In this document: one piece after another, positions 50,549 through 59,817 of the stretch
How positions within the stretch are numbered: position 1 is the stretch's first letter
Layout: each line of letters opens with the position of its first letter
Source of the DNA: JBHIYN01 sp041984235
Lineage (GTDB): Bacteria; Pseudomonadota; Gammaproteobacteria; Ga0077536
NCBI GenBank assembly: GCA_041984235.1
Contig: JBHIYN010000004.1
Coordinates: 124,001-188,000 of the forward strand
DNA length: 64,000 bases
Reading direction: 5' to 3'
Translations under genes and position numbers: made by a program
The notes under the pieces: generated by a model
What the model was told of the DNA's origin: nothing
Databases searched by the model: none
Seen by the model: the letters and a program-made list of their open reading frames with translations, nothing else

Positions 50549-53500
50549 CTAGCCGGTGTTGCCGCTTCGGGCAAGCGCCCAGGATACGAAATCCCGGGCG
50601 GCCACGGCGGGGTGGAACAGGTAGCCCTGGCCATGCGTGCAGCCGCCGGCGATCAGGAAACGGCGCTGTGCCTCGGTCTCCACGCCTTCGGCGACGACAC
50701 TCAGCCGCAGGCTGTTGGCGAGTGCAATGACGGCCTCGGTGATCGCCATGTCATCGGCGTCTTCGGGGATATCGCGGACGAAGGAGCGATCGATCTTCAG
50801 CTGGTTCACTGGCAGCCGCTTGAGGTAGGACAGCGACGAGTAGCCGGTACCGAAATCGTCGATCGAGAGCCGTACGCCGAGCTTGCGCAGGTCGTCGAGC
50901 TGGGTGATGGCATGCTCGGCCTCGCTCATGATGAAGCCCTCGGTGACTTCGAGCTCGAGATACCCGGGAGCGAGGTTCGCATCGGCCAGCGCGCTGCCGG
51001 CAATCGCGGCCAGGTTGCTGCGCCGGATCTGGGGCCCGGCGACGTTGACCGCGATGTTGCCGATGGCGAGGCCCTGGTCCAGCCACGCGCGCGCGGTGCG
51101 ACAAGCCTCGCGCAGTACCCATTCGCCGATCGGAATGATCAGTCCGCTTTCCTCGGCCAGCGGGATGAAGCGGTCCGGGGGAATCAGGCCCTTCTCCGGA
51201 TGGTTCCAGCGCAGCAGCGCCTCGGCGCCGCTCAGGCGGCCGCTCTCGAGTTCGACCTGCGGCTGGTAGAACACCACCAGCTCGTCCTGCTCCAGCGCTC
51301 GGCGCAGGTCGTTCTCCAACTCGACCCGCTCGACCGCGTCATCGGTCATGCGCTGGGTATACATGGCATAGGCATTACGGCCCTGGCCCTTGGCCTCGTA
51401 CATGGCCGAGTCCGCGTTGCGCAGCAGGCTGTCGATGTCGTCACCGTCGCGCGGAAAGATGCTCACGCCGATACTCGGCGTGACCGTGATGTCGTGACCT
51501 TCCATGCTGAACGGTTCGCGAAACGCGTACAGCACCTTCTCGGCAACGGTGATCGCGGTCTGGGTGTTCTCGATGTTCTCGACCAGCAGGGTGAACTCGT
51601 CACCGCTGAGGCGGGCGACGGTGTCTTCGTCGCGCACGCAGTTCTTCAGGCGTTCGGCAGCGGTGCGCAGCAGGGAATCACCGACCGGGTGGCCGAGGCT
51701 GTCGTTGATGTTCTTGAAGCGGTCGAGATCAATGAACAGCAGCGCGCCGGCGGTCCCTCGTCGCCTGGCCTGGCGCAGCGCGTGCTCCAGGCGCGCGCCC
51801 AGCAGCAGGCGGTTGGGCAGGCCGGTGAGCTGATCGTGATGGGCGAGGTACTGCAGCTCGCTTTGTGAGCGCTTGAGCTCGGTGATGTCAGTCGCCATGC
51901 CCACGGCTTCGATCAGGTTGCCGTCCTCATCGACGCGGTTGACCGAATGCCAGGACCAGATGCGTTCCTCGCCGGTCGCAGTCTCGATGACCATCTCGTA
52001 GTCCCGTACCTGGCCATGGCGCGAGTATTCGCGAAACAGGGCCTCGACCTGGTGGAACTTGTCGCCCGGGCACAGGGTCGGCCACAGCTTGCGGCCCAGG
52101 ATTTCCTCGCGCCGGTAGCCGAGCACGCGACAGCCGGCGTCATTGATCGCGGTCGTCACGCCGTGCGGGGAAGTTGCCATGATGATCGCCGGCGAGTGCT
52201 CCACGACGTGCTCGTGGTAGGCCTTGACGCGTACGGTTTCGTCGAGCGCGCGCTCCAGCCGCTCACGCTGTTCGACGGTGGTGGTCAGGTCCTGGACCGT
52301 ACCGATCGAGCGCAGCGGTGCGCCGTCTGGGCCATAGGTGTGCCGGCAGCGGCCGTGAATGTGCCTGAGGCTGCCGTCGGGCATGATCAGCCGGTACGTG
52401 ATCTCGAAAGCGCTGGCGTTCCGCAAGGCGTTCGGATAGGCACTCTTGATTACCGCGCGGTCATCGGGATGGATGCAGGCGAGAAAGCTCTCGAGCGTGC
52501 TGCCGAGCTCGTCCGGGTCCAGGCCGAGTACGTGCAGCGCTTCGTCCGACCAGTGCAGCGCGTTGCTGGTGAGATCGAGTTCCCAGCTGCCGAGCCCGGC
52601 GATGTCCTGGGCCTCGGCGAGCTGTGCCTGGCTGCGGCGCAGCTCGGTGAGGTCGACGCCGATGCCGATAACCTCGAAAACGTTACCGTCCTCGTCGGTG
52701 CGATTGACCGAGGTCCACGCCAGCGTGCGTTCGGTGCCCGCGAACGAGCGCATGGTCATCTCGTGGTCCTTGACCCCGCCGTAACGCTCGAATCGGTCGA
52801 AGAGCTCGTGCACCTGGGCGTAGAGCGCGCCGGGGTACATCGCCCGCCACAGATCCGTGCCGAGGATCTCCTCGCGTGTGCACTCCATGAAGCGGCATCC
52901 GGCTTCGTTGATCGCGGTGGTGGTGCCGTCCGGTGAAATCGCGACGATGAAGGCGGGAGAGTTCTCCACCACGTGGTCGGTGTACTCGCCGAGCCTGAGC
53001 GTCTCCTCGAGCATCTCGCGCATCTTCTCGCGTTGCAGGATGCTCTCGGTGACGTCCTGCACGGTGCCGACCGAGCGCACGGCGCGTCCGTCGTCGTCGA
53101 AGTCGTGCTGGCAGCGACCCTGGACGTAGCGGATACCGCCCTCGGGACGGTGTACCCGGTAGACGATGTCGTAGGTTTCCCCGCCGTCCATGGATTCCGT
53201 GTAAGCCCGGTCGACCGCTGCGCGGTCGTCCTCGTGAACCAGGGCGATGAACTGCGGATAGCCGATTACCGGCTCGCGATCATCGATGCCGAGAATGACG
53301 AGCGCCTGCTCGGACCACCAGTAGCGATCGGCGAGGATGTCGAGCTCCCAGCTGCCGATGCGCGCGACATGCTGTGCCTCCGCGAGGCGGCTCTCAGTGC
53401 GCATCAGGGCCTGCGCGTTATCCTCGCCGGCGGTGATGTCGATGCCGGCGCCGATGATCTCGACCACTTCGCCCTGCGCGTCGCGGCGGTTCATGGAGGT

Positions 53501-53866
53501 CCAGGCAATCACCCGCCGCGTGCCGTCGCGCGTGGCCAGCGTCATCGGGTAATCGCGCACCTGCTGCGTGCGCCGGAACTGCTGCTGCAGTCGCTCGACC
53601 TGGGCGGCGAGTTCGCCCGGGTAGGCCAGGCTCCAGAAATTGGCGCCGACCAGGCTCTCGCGGTCGTATCCGGTAAGCCGGCAGCCGGTATCGTTGACCG
53701 CGATCACGCGGCCGTCGGGTGCGACCCGGATCAGGAATACCGGCCCGTGCTCCATGACGTAGCCGGACAGCTCCGCCCATCCGCTGTCGGCTGTTTCCGG
53801 CACCACGGCGGCGTGTGCGGTGGCATCCGCCTGCGGCGGCGCGGGCAAGGGGAAGGGACGGGCCAT
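50549..53866 (-). CDS. Five-PAS GGDEF-EAL cyclic-di-GMP signalling protein
   Basis: 1105 residues. Five PAS domains in alternating A-B-A-B-A types span about 30-660: the A type carries VVENSPAFIVAISPDGTTTA-like cores, the B type LGSWELDL starts and GTVQDLTT ends. A GGDEF domain follows (about 665-830) with the altered motif SGDEF (Ser754-Phe758) in ARLSGDEF. The EAL domain (about 845-1090) has the full catalytic set: EALLRW (Glu882), EVTEG, DDFGTGYSSL, KIDRSFV and AEGVET. The protein should act mainly as a c-di-GMP phosphodiesterase; cyclase activity is uncertain with SGDEF. It has no transmembrane segment, so PAS domains sense cytoplasmic signals. It is transcribed away from the MFS gene. 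Confidence 0.93.
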   Translation of the reverse strand: MARPFPLPAPPQADATAHAAVVPETADSGWAELSGYVMEHGPVFLIRVAPDGRVIAVNDTGCRLTGYDRESLVGANFWSLAYPGELAAQVERLQQQFRRTQQVRDYPMTLATRDGTRRVIAWTSMNRRDAQGEVVEIIGAGIDITAGEDNAQALMRTESRLAEAQHVARIGSWELDILADRYWWSEQALVILGIDDREPVIGYPQFIALVHEDDRAAVDRAYTESMDGGETYDIVYRVHRPEGGIRYVQGRCQHDFDDDGRAVRSVGTVQDVTESILQREKMREMLEETLRLGEYTDHVVENSPAFIVAISPDGTTTAINEAGCRFMECTREEILGTDLWRAMYPGALYAQVHELFDRFERYGGVKDHEMTMRSFAGTERTLAWTSVNRTDEDGNVFEVIGIGVDLTELRRSQAQLAEAQDIAGLGSWELDLTSNALHWSDEALHVLGLDPDELGSTLESFLACIHPDDRAVIKSAYPNALRNASAFEITYRLIMPDGSLRHIHGRCRHTYGPDGAPLRSIGTVQDLTTTVEQRERLERALDETVRVKAYHEHVVEHSPAIIMATSPHGVTTAINDAGCRVLGYRREEILGRKLWPTLCPGDKFHQVEALFREYSRHGQVRDYEMVIETATGEERIWSWHSVNRVDEDGNLIEAVGMATDITELKRSQSELQYLAHHDQLTGLPNRLLLGARLEHALRQARRRGTAGALLFIDLDRFKNINDSLGHPVGDSLLRTAAERLKNCVRDEDTVARLSGDEFTLLVENIENTQTAITVAEKVLYAFREPFSMEGHDITVTPSIGVSIFPRDGDDIDSLLRNADSAMYEAKGQGRNAYAMYTQRMTDDAVERVELENDLRRALEQDELVVFYQPQVELESGRLSGAEALLRWNHPEKGLIPPDRFIPLAEESGLIIPIGEWVLREACRTARAWLDQGLAIGNIAVNVAGPQIRRSNLAAIAGSALADANLAPGYLELEVTEGFIMSEAEHAITQLDDLRKLGVRLSIDDFGTGYSSLSYLKRLPVNQLKIDRSFVRDIPEDADDMAITEAVIALANSLRLSVVAEGVETEAQRRFLIAGGCTHGQGYLFHPAVAARDFVSWALARSGNTG

Positions 53867-54067
53867 GTCGGGGTAGGGGCGCCTGTACTCTTTGCTTGAT
53901 GGCGGCCGATGGGGCCGAAAATTTAATTCTAAGACGTGCAGGGACGCTTGCCGTAGTGGCGCGCAATAATTTCCTCATCCATTTATGGCATGAGCCCGGG
54001 CAGGCCGGGTCATGTCGGCGCATCGGTTAGACTGCGCGCAACATCCCGCCGACAGCCCAGCCCCGCC

Positions 54068-55312
54068 TTGAACCCCGATCCGGATCACGCCGCGCCCGCC
54101 GCCCGGCCGCTGCTGCTCGCCAACCTGCTGGCGGCCGTCGCGTTCGGCCTGGTGACGATGACCCTGTGTCTGCCCTCGATGCAGGAATGGGGGCGCATCT
54201 TCGATGCCGGGCAGGCCGAGGTTCAGCTCACTTTCAGCGCGTTCGTCATCGCCTTCGGCAGTGCGCAGGTGATCTACGGTCCGCTGTCCGATCGTTACGG
54301 CCGCCGGCGCCTGCTGCTGCTCGGCTACCTGCTCGCCATCGCCGGCTCGGTGGCCGCGGCGCTCGCGCCGCACCTGCAGGCGCTGGTGGCGGCTCGCATG
54401 CTGCAGGGCGCCGGCGCCGCGGCGGGCATGGTGATCGGCCGCGCCATGGTGCAGGACTGCTTCGCCGGCCCGGACCGGGCGCGCGTGATGGCCTGGACCG
54501 GCATGGTGCTGGGGCTGTGTCCGCCGACCGCCACCATCGTCGGCGGCTACGTCCACGTGCATCTCGGCTGGCGCGCGAACTTCGTGCTCGCGGCCGTGCT
54601 CGCGGCCGTGCTGCTGCTCGCCGGGGCACTGGGGCTGCCGGATGCGCGGCCGCAGGACCGGGCCGGCGCGCGCAGTCACTGGCTGGGCGAGATGCTGCGC
54701 GCCTACGCGGCGCTGGCGCGGGTTGCCGCGTTTCGCGCCTACGTCGCCATACTCGCGCTGTGCACCGGTGCGTTCTACGCCTTTCTCGGTGCTGCGCCGA
54801 TCGTGCTGGCGAGCTACGGGGTCGGGCCGGACGCGCTGGGCTGGTACATCATGGTGGTGCCGCTGGCCTACATCGCCGGTAACTTCTTCACCAGCCGGCT
54901 GGTGCTGAGCTACAGCGAGGCGCGGCTGATGACGATCGGCCAGGTCTTCACCGTGCTCGGGATCGGCGGTGTCGCGCTGCTCGCCGCGGGCGGCGTGCAC
55001 AGTGCGCTGGCGGTTGCCGGCCCGCTGATCCTGATGGGGCTGGGGCACGGACTGCTGATGCCCTCGACCCTGGCCGGAACCGTCGGCCTGGTGCCGGCGC
55101 TGGCCGGTGCCGCGGCGGCGGTCGCCGGCCTCGCCCAGCAGCTCACCGGGGCGCTCGGTGGTTACGTCGTCGGCCTGGTCGAACACGATGGCGCGCTCAA
55201 TCTCGCCCTGCTGATGCTGGCCTTTCAGCTGACCTCGCTGACCGCCCTGGTGGTCTTGCTGCGCCTGCCGCGCGCGGACGCCGGCCGCGCCGCGCAGGGC
55301 GCCGGAGCGTGA
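54068..55312 (+). CDS. MFS transporter of the Bcr/CflA drug-efflux type
   Basis: About 414 residues from the TTG at 54068 (440 if ATG 53990 is used). Twelve membrane segments are apparent. GPLSDRYGRRRLLLLGYLL is the motif A loop between helices 2 and 3, and RMLQGAGAAAGMVIGRAMVQD is the Bcr/CflA-type motif B-C. These are typical of DHA1 exporters for drugs or sulfonamide-like compounds driven by the proton gradient. Neither start has a strong ribosome site; conserved sequence begins near residue 35 of the longer form, favouring the shorter. It is divergent from the PAS-GGDEF-EAL gene. Confidence 0.85.
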   Translation: MNPDPDHAAPAARPLLLANLLAAVAFGLVTMTLCLPSMQEWGRIFDAGQAEVQLTFSAFVIAFGSAQVIYGPLSDRYGRRRLLLLGYLLAIAGSVAAALAPHLQALVAARMLQGAGAAAGMVIGRAMVQDCFAGPDRARVMAWTGMVLGLCPPTATIVGGYVHVHLGWRANFVLAAVLAAVLLLAGALGLPDARPQDRAGARSHWLGEMLRAYAALARVAAFRAYVAILALCTGAFYAFLGAAPIVLASYGVGPDALGWYIMVVPLAYIAGNFFTSRLVLSYSEARLMTIGQVFTVLGIGGVALLAAGGVHSALAVAGPLILMGLGHGLLMPSTLAGTVGLVPALAGAAAAVAGLAQQLTGALGGYVVGLVEHDGALNLALLMLAFQLTSLTALVVLLRLPRADAGRAAQGAGA

Positions 55313-55320
55313 TGCAATAA

Positions 55321-55338
55321 TGCCGGGGCCTGCCGGCA
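55321..55338 (+). terminator. Short hairpin between MFS and enoyl-CoA hydratase genes
   Basis: TGCCGG (55321-55326) and CCGGCA (55333-55338) with a GGCCTG loop lie 8 bp after the MFS stop. Only a weak terminator is indicated, since no U run follows. Confidence 0.3.
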
Positions 55339-55373
55339 CCGCACCCACCCGATCGAAACGCGGAGGACGCACC

Positions 55374-56243
55374 GTGGACAGCAAGACAGAACCCGCCTAC
55401 ATCCGTTACGAGATCCCCGAGCCGCACATCGCGCGCATCGTGCTCGACCGGCCGTCGACCGCGAACGCGCAGGACACACAGTTTCTCTACGAGCTCAACG
55501 ATGCCTTCGACCGCGCCGCGCACGACGAGGAGGTGCGCGTGATCATCCTTGCCGCCAATGGCAAGCACTTCTCCTCCGGGCACGACCTGGCGGAGAAGGA
55601 CTGGCACGCCCACATGCACGACTACGACACCGTCGGCACGATGTGCGGCTTCACCTGTGCCGGGGCCGAGGCACAGATGAGCCGCGAGGAAGAGATCTAT
55701 CTCGGGTTCAGCGAGCGCTGGCGCAACATTCCCAAGCCGACCATCGCCGCGGTGCAGGGCAAGTGCATCGCCGGGGGCTTGATGCTGGCCTGGCCGTGCG
55801 ATCTCATCATCGCCACCGAGGACGCGAGCTTCAGCGATCCGACGGTGGCTTTCGGCGTCGGCGGCGTCGAGTACTTTCATCACCTGTGGGAGGTGGGTGC
55901 GCGCAAGGCCAAGGAAATGCTGTTCACCTCGGACGAGGTTTCTGCGGCCGACGCCCTGCGCCTCGGCATGGTCAACCAGGTCGTGCCGCGCGAGGAGCTG
56001 GAGCAGGCGGCGCTGGTGATGGCGCGCAAGATTGCAGCGAAGTCGCGCTTTGCCCTGAAGATGGCGAAGAAGGCCATCAACGGCGCGCAGGACGCACAGG
56101 GGCGTGAGCTCGCCATGCAGAACGCGTTTCACCTGCACCAGCTAGCGCATACGCACTGGCTCAAGCTGTACGATTTCCTGATGGACCCCAGCGGGCTGCC
56201 CGAGGCGACGCGCAAGGCGCTCGGCATCAGGGAGCAGGGTTAA
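55374..56243 (+). CDS. Enoyl-CoA hydratase/isomerase (crotonase) family
   Basis: 289 residues with crotonase-fold motifs: RIVLDRPSTANAQDTQFLYE near the start, GKHFSSGHDL (oxyanion hole region) and AVQGKCIAGGLMLAWPCDL with the second oxyanion residue. The region of the second catalytic Glu reads FSDPTVAFGVGG, so one acid differs from classical ECH, and an isomerase, hydrolase or other crotonase reaction is possible. GTG 55374 follows a perfect GGAGGA site; the frame open upstream lacks one. It starts a rightward unit with two acyl-CoA dehydrogenases. Substrate unknown. Confidence 0.88.
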   Translation: MDSKTEPAYIRYEIPEPHIARIVLDRPSTANAQDTQFLYELNDAFDRAAHDEEVRVIILAANGKHFSSGHDLAEKDWHAHMHDYDTVGTMCGFTCAGAEAQMSREEEIYLGFSERWRNIPKPTIAAVQGKCIAGGLMLAWPCDLIIATEDASFSDPTVAFGVGGVEYFHHLWEVGARKAKEMLFTSDEVSAADALRLGMVNQVVPREELEQAALVMARKIAAKSRFALKMAKKAINGAQDAQGRELAMQNAFHLHQLAHTHWLKLYDFLMDPSGLPEATRKALGIREQG

Positions 56244-56249
56244 CCCGCG

Positions 56250-57443
56250 ATGCTGTTCGAGGCGCAGCTGGCGGCGGCCGATCGTGCGTTTCTGGCCGAG
56301 GTCCGCGCGTTCCTCGACGAGCACCTCGGTGCCGACATCGTTGATGCCGACGACGGCCAGCGTTCGATGGTCGCCGACTTCGACCAGAGCGCGGCCTGGA
56401 TCGATCGCCTGCGCCCGCGGCTGTGGCACGTCGGCGCGTGGCCGCGGGAGGCCGGCGGCGCCGGCCTGACCCCGGTGCAGAACTACCTGCTGCTCTACGA
56501 AATGGGTCTGAGCGGGGCGCCGCACCTGCCGCCGATGGGGTTCAACTACGTCGGTCCGACCCTGATGCGCTTCGGCACCGAGGCGCAGAAGGCGGCTTTC
56601 CTGCCGCGCATCGTCGATGGCACGGATTACTGGTGCCAGGGGTTTTCCGAGCCCGGCGCCGGCTCCGATCTCGCCGGCCTCGCGACCTTCGCCGAGCGCC
56701 GGGGCGACGCCTATTACGTCAGCGGTTCCAAGATCTGGACCACCGATGCGCACAATGCGAATCGTATTTTCTGCCTGGTGCGCACCCGCCGCGAGCAGAC
56801 GCGCGACGCGCTCAGCTTCCTGCTCATGGACATGGATGCGCCCGGCATCAGCGTGCGGCCCATCCGGCTCATGACCGGCGACCACGACGTCAACCAGGTC
56901 TTCCTCGACGAGGTCGAGGTGCCGGTGGAGAACGTGCTCGGCGGTGAGGGCGAGGGCTGGACGGTCGCCAAATACCTGCTCGACATCGAACGCGGCGCGT
57001 TCGTCTTCGGCGGACGGTTGCGGCGACGCCTCGACGGCGTTGCCGAGCGCGCGCGCGGGCATGGCCTGGACGACGCGCGCTTCCGTCACGACTGGCAGCG
57101 CCTGGACACCGATCTGCTGGCCTTCGAAACCACCGAGCTGCGCCTCGGGCATGGCAATCCCGATACCAGCAATGCGATGGCGGAGGCCAGCGTGATCAAG
57201 ATCGAGTTCACCGAGCTGATGCAACGCATCGACGAGCTCGCGCTGAGCATCGCGCGCGACGATGCGCTGTACGCGGGCAGCGACGCCTTCGGTACTTCGA
57301 CGCGGCGCGAGGGCACGGCCATGCCCGGCTGGCTGGCGAGCTACTTCAACAACCGGGCGGCGACCATTTACGGCGGCAGCAACGAGATCCAGCGCAACCT
57401 GGTGTTCCGTGCGCTGGCGCGGCGCCGAGGGCGGTCGATATGA
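56250..57443 (+). CDS. Acyl-CoA dehydrogenase, first paralogue
   Basis: 397 residues of the flavin acyl-CoA dehydrogenase fold: GAWPREAGGAGLTPVQNYLL near the N-terminus, GFSEPGAGSDLAGLAT (FAD and substrate contact), SKIWTTDAHNANRIF, and YGGSNEIQRNLVFRALARR at the C-terminus. It oxidises the alpha-beta bond of an acyl-CoA, passing electrons to ETF. The partner immediately downstream overlaps by ATGA, as in heteromeric (alpha2-beta2) acyl-CoA dehydrogenases of steroid side-chain or alicyclic acid catabolism. It starts 6 bp after the hydratase gene. The catalytic base is not assigned. Confidence 0.92.
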   Translation: MLFEAQLAAADRAFLAEVRAFLDEHLGADIVDADDGQRSMVADFDQSAAWIDRLRPRLWHVGAWPREAGGAGLTPVQNYLLLYEMGLSGAPHLPPMGFNYVGPTLMRFGTEAQKAAFLPRIVDGTDYWCQGFSEPGAGSDLAGLATFAERRGDAYYVSGSKIWTTDAHNANRIFCLVRTRREQTRDALSFLLMDMDAPGISVRPIRLMTGDHDVNQVFLDEVEVPVENVLGGEGEGWTVAKYLLDIERGAFVFGGRLRRRLDGVAERARGHGLDDARFRHDWQRLDTDLLAFETTELRLGHGNPDTSNAMAEASVIKIEFTELMQRIDELALSIARDDALYAGSDAFGTSTRREGTAMPGWLASYFNNRAATIYGGSNEIQRNLVFRALARRRGRSI

Positions 57444-58528
57444 CGCCATTCGTGACACCGCAGGAGCACGACGCCCTCGCTGACAGCGCGCGCCGCTTCG
57501 TGCGCGAGCACTACGCCTACCCGGAGCTGCACGCCTCGCTCGCGGCCGGAGCGGGCGCGAGCCCGCAACGCTGGCGTGCCATGGCCGAGCTCGGCTGGCT
57601 GGGCATCGGCCTCGCCGAAGAGGCCGGCGGCATGGGGCTGGGGCCGCGCCTGGAAGCGCTACTGGTCGAGGAGCTCGGCGCGGCCGGCATGCCGGAGCCG
57701 TTGCCGGGGCAGCTCGGCCTTGCCGCGACCCTGCTCGGCGCCGCGCGCGCGGCGGGCGGGCGCGATGAAGTTCTCGCCGGCTGGCTCGCCGGCGAGTGCA
57801 TCGTCGCGCTCGCTGACGACGACCAGGACGCAGCGCCCGCGGCGCAGTGCCGGGTCGACGGCGATTGCCTGCGGCTGAGCGCGCACAAGCGCGCCGTGCT
57901 GGACGCCGGATTTGCGACCCACCTGCTGGTTACGGCGCAATGCGAGCAGGGGCCCGGGGTGCTGCTGGTGCCGGTCGGCGCCAGCGGCGTGCGGGTGCAC
58001 GCCGTGCCGAGCTTCGACGGCCGTTCCGTTGCCGACGTCGAGCTCGACGCGGTCACGCTGCCGCGCGCGGCCTTACTCGGGCTGGCGGATGCAGCCGGCC
58101 TGTTGGCGGCGGCGTACGCGACGCATGCGCTGCTGCTTGCTGCGGAGATCCTGGGCGCGGCGCGGACCCTGTACCGGGTCACCCACGACTACCTCGACGC
58201 GCGCGAGCAGTTCGGCGTCCGCCTGGCCTCGTTCCAGGCCCTGCAGCATCGCCTGGTCGACATGCACCTCGCCATCGTGCGCCTGGAGTCACAGGTCCTG
58301 CTGGCGGCGATGAAGGCCGAGGAGCTCGGCACGGCCGCGGCCGGCCGGTTCATTGCCGCGGCCAGTGCGCAGGCCGCCGTTGCCGGTCGGCACGTCGGCG
58401 AGGAGGCGGTGCAGATGCACGGCGGAATCGGCATGACCGACGAGCTCGTCGTCGGTCACCTGTTCAAGCGCATCACGGCCAACGTCATCATCGGCGGCGA
58501 AGCCGTGCGCCGCTGCGGTGCGGCCTGA
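57440..58528 (+). CDS. Acyl-CoA dehydrogenase, second paralogue
   Basis: 362 residues; fewer conserved N-terminal motifs but a clear C-terminal DAREQFGVRLASFQALQHRLVDMHL and AVQMHGGIGMTDELVVGHLFKR, both diagnostic of acyl-CoA dehydrogenases. The central domain lacks the SEPxAGSD motif, so this subunit may not bind FAD fully by itself. That, plus the ATGA overlap with the previous gene, favours a heteromeric enzyme in which each subunit supplies part of the flavin site. It ends 12 bp from the convergent dioxygenase gene. The substrate is inferred to be a bulky acyl-CoA. Confidence 0.9.
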   Translation: MTPFVTPQEHDALADSARRFVREHYAYPELHASLAAGAGASPQRWRAMAELGWLGIGLAEEAGGMGLGPRLEALLVEELGAAGMPEPLPGQLGLAATLLGAARAAGGRDEVLAGWLAGECIVALADDDQDAAPAAQCRVDGDCLRLSAHKRAVLDAGFATHLLVTAQCEQGPGVLLVPVGASGVRVHAVPSFDGRSVADVELDAVTLPRAALLGLADAAGLLAAAYATHALLLAAEILGAARTLYRVTHDYLDAREQFGVRLASFQALQHRLVDMHLAIVRLESQVLLAAMKAEELGTAAAGRFIAAASAQAAVAGRHVGEEAVQMHGGIGMTDELVVGHLFKRITANVIIGGEAVRRCGAA

Positions 58529-58540
58529 ACCGCGCCGGTT

Positions 58541-59707
58541 TCAGATGCTGAGGTCGAGCAGGTTGTAGTCGTGCACGTCGGCGCGCGCGGCATCGTTCCA
58601 GCGGAACGCATCCTCGCGGCCGGCATGCGGCAGGTAACGGTAAGGCGTCTCGTGCGGATAACGCTGGCGGCGGGCGTCGATGGCGTAGCCGATGAGGCGG
58701 GCGCGACGTTCGATGCGTGCGGCATCGTAGGTGGCCGGGGCGTTGTGCACGCCGCCGGCGGTGACGTCGAGGACCGAGGCGCGGCGATGGAAGCCGAAGT
58801 TGATCGTAACCCGGGTATCGGGGCTGGTATTGGCGAAGGAGCCGTGCAGGGTCTGGCGGTTGCAGATCGCGACGTCGCCCGGGGCGCAGATCATCGGCAC
58901 CGCGTCGGGCAGGCGGTCGCTGCCGGCGGCGGCGACGCGCGCACGAATATCGACCGTGCGCTCGCGGTGCGTGCCCGGTACCACCCACACGCCGTTGGCG
59001 GCAGTGCAGCCGTAGAGCTGTGCCATGAAATTGAAGCCGTGGCTGCCGGCGTCGAAGTCCGGGCTGTCCCAGTGGGTGAGGCCGTCCCGGTGCCAGGCGA
59101 CCGAGGCGCCGACCCCGGGTTGCTTGATGAATACGGCCTCGTTGAAGGGGGCGAAGTCGGGCCCGTTGACCGCCGCGGCCACCGCCAGCAGCCCCGGGTG
59201 GCCGTAGACGCGCAGGCAGGCCTCGGAGAACTGCAGCGAGCCGAGCAGCAGGTAGACGACCTTGTCCGGCGCGTCCGCCGCCGGGTTCGGTTCGAACATG
59301 CGCGCGGGATGGCGGCCACCGGCCAGGTCGGTGCCACCGAAGGGGTCGCTCAGTGGCCGTGCCCAGAACAGGGTCGGTGCTTCGCAGTCGATCGCCAGGG
59401 CCGGCCGCCCGTGGGCGTCCAGCGCCGCGCCTTCGTGCACCGGGAAGCGCTCGACCAGGGCGGCAATGTCGTGCTCGAGATCGGCGAGCTCTTCTGCGCC
59501 CAGCACGCCGGTGAAGACATAGAAGCCGTGGCGCCAGTAGGCGTCGAGAATGTCCGCGGCGAGCCGGCCGTCGGCGTCGAAGCGAATCGGTCCGCGGTTG
59601 TCGAGCGCCAGCGCTCGGCGCTCCCCGTCACGCAGGTAGGCGCGCATGGCCGCTTCCTCGTGACCGTAATCGATGCCGTCGACGGCGGCTCGTGCGCTCA
59701 GTCCCAT
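58541..59707 (-). CDS. Phytanoyl-CoA dioxygenase (PhyH) family protein
   Basis: 388 residues of the Fe(II)/2-oxoglutarate type. VAWHRDGLTHWD gives the HxD pair (His206, Asp208), TLHGSFANTSPDTRVTINFGF the distal His288 and Arg. APGDVAICNRQTLH is the conserved strand before it. Family members hydroxylate the alpha position of branched acyl-CoAs or modify small molecules. The ATG at 59707 is preceded by a GGGAGAACGAGG site; the frame stays open to 59965 but homology starts later. It is flanked by convergent acyl-CoA dehydrogenase and divergent acyl-CoA ligase genes, consistent with catabolism of a branched or cyclic acid. Confidence 0.88.
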   Translation of the reverse strand: MGLSARAAVDGIDYGHEEAAMRAYLRDGERRALALDNRGPIRFDADGRLAADILDAYWRHGFYVFTGVLGAEELADLEHDIAALVERFPVHEGAALDAHGRPALAIDCEAPTLFWARPLSDPFGGTDLAGGRHPARMFEPNPAADAPDKVVYLLLGSLQFSEACLRVYGHPGLLAVAAAVNGPDFAPFNEAVFIKQPGVGASVAWHRDGLTHWDSPDFDAGSHGFNFMAQLYGCTAANGVWVVPGTHRERTVDIRARVAAAGSDRLPDAVPMICAPGDVAICNRQTLHGSFANTSPDTRVTINFGFHRRASVLDVTAGGVHNAPATYDAARIERRARLIGYAIDARRQRYPHETPYRYLPHAGREDAFRWNDAARADVHDYNLLDLSI

Positions 59708-59817
59708 GCCTCGTTCTCCCGGCTTCTGGCCGCCCTCATCTTCTCCAGCGCGGGCCGCCGACGCAAGCCGCCGGGTTACAATCCGGTTTGCCACCCCGCC
59801 TTCCCGCTGTCCGCCGC

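Noticed and set aside
50549..53866. Degenerate protein with no enzymatic activity because of SGDEF
   Set aside because: SGDEF occurs in active proteins and the EAL motif set is complete.
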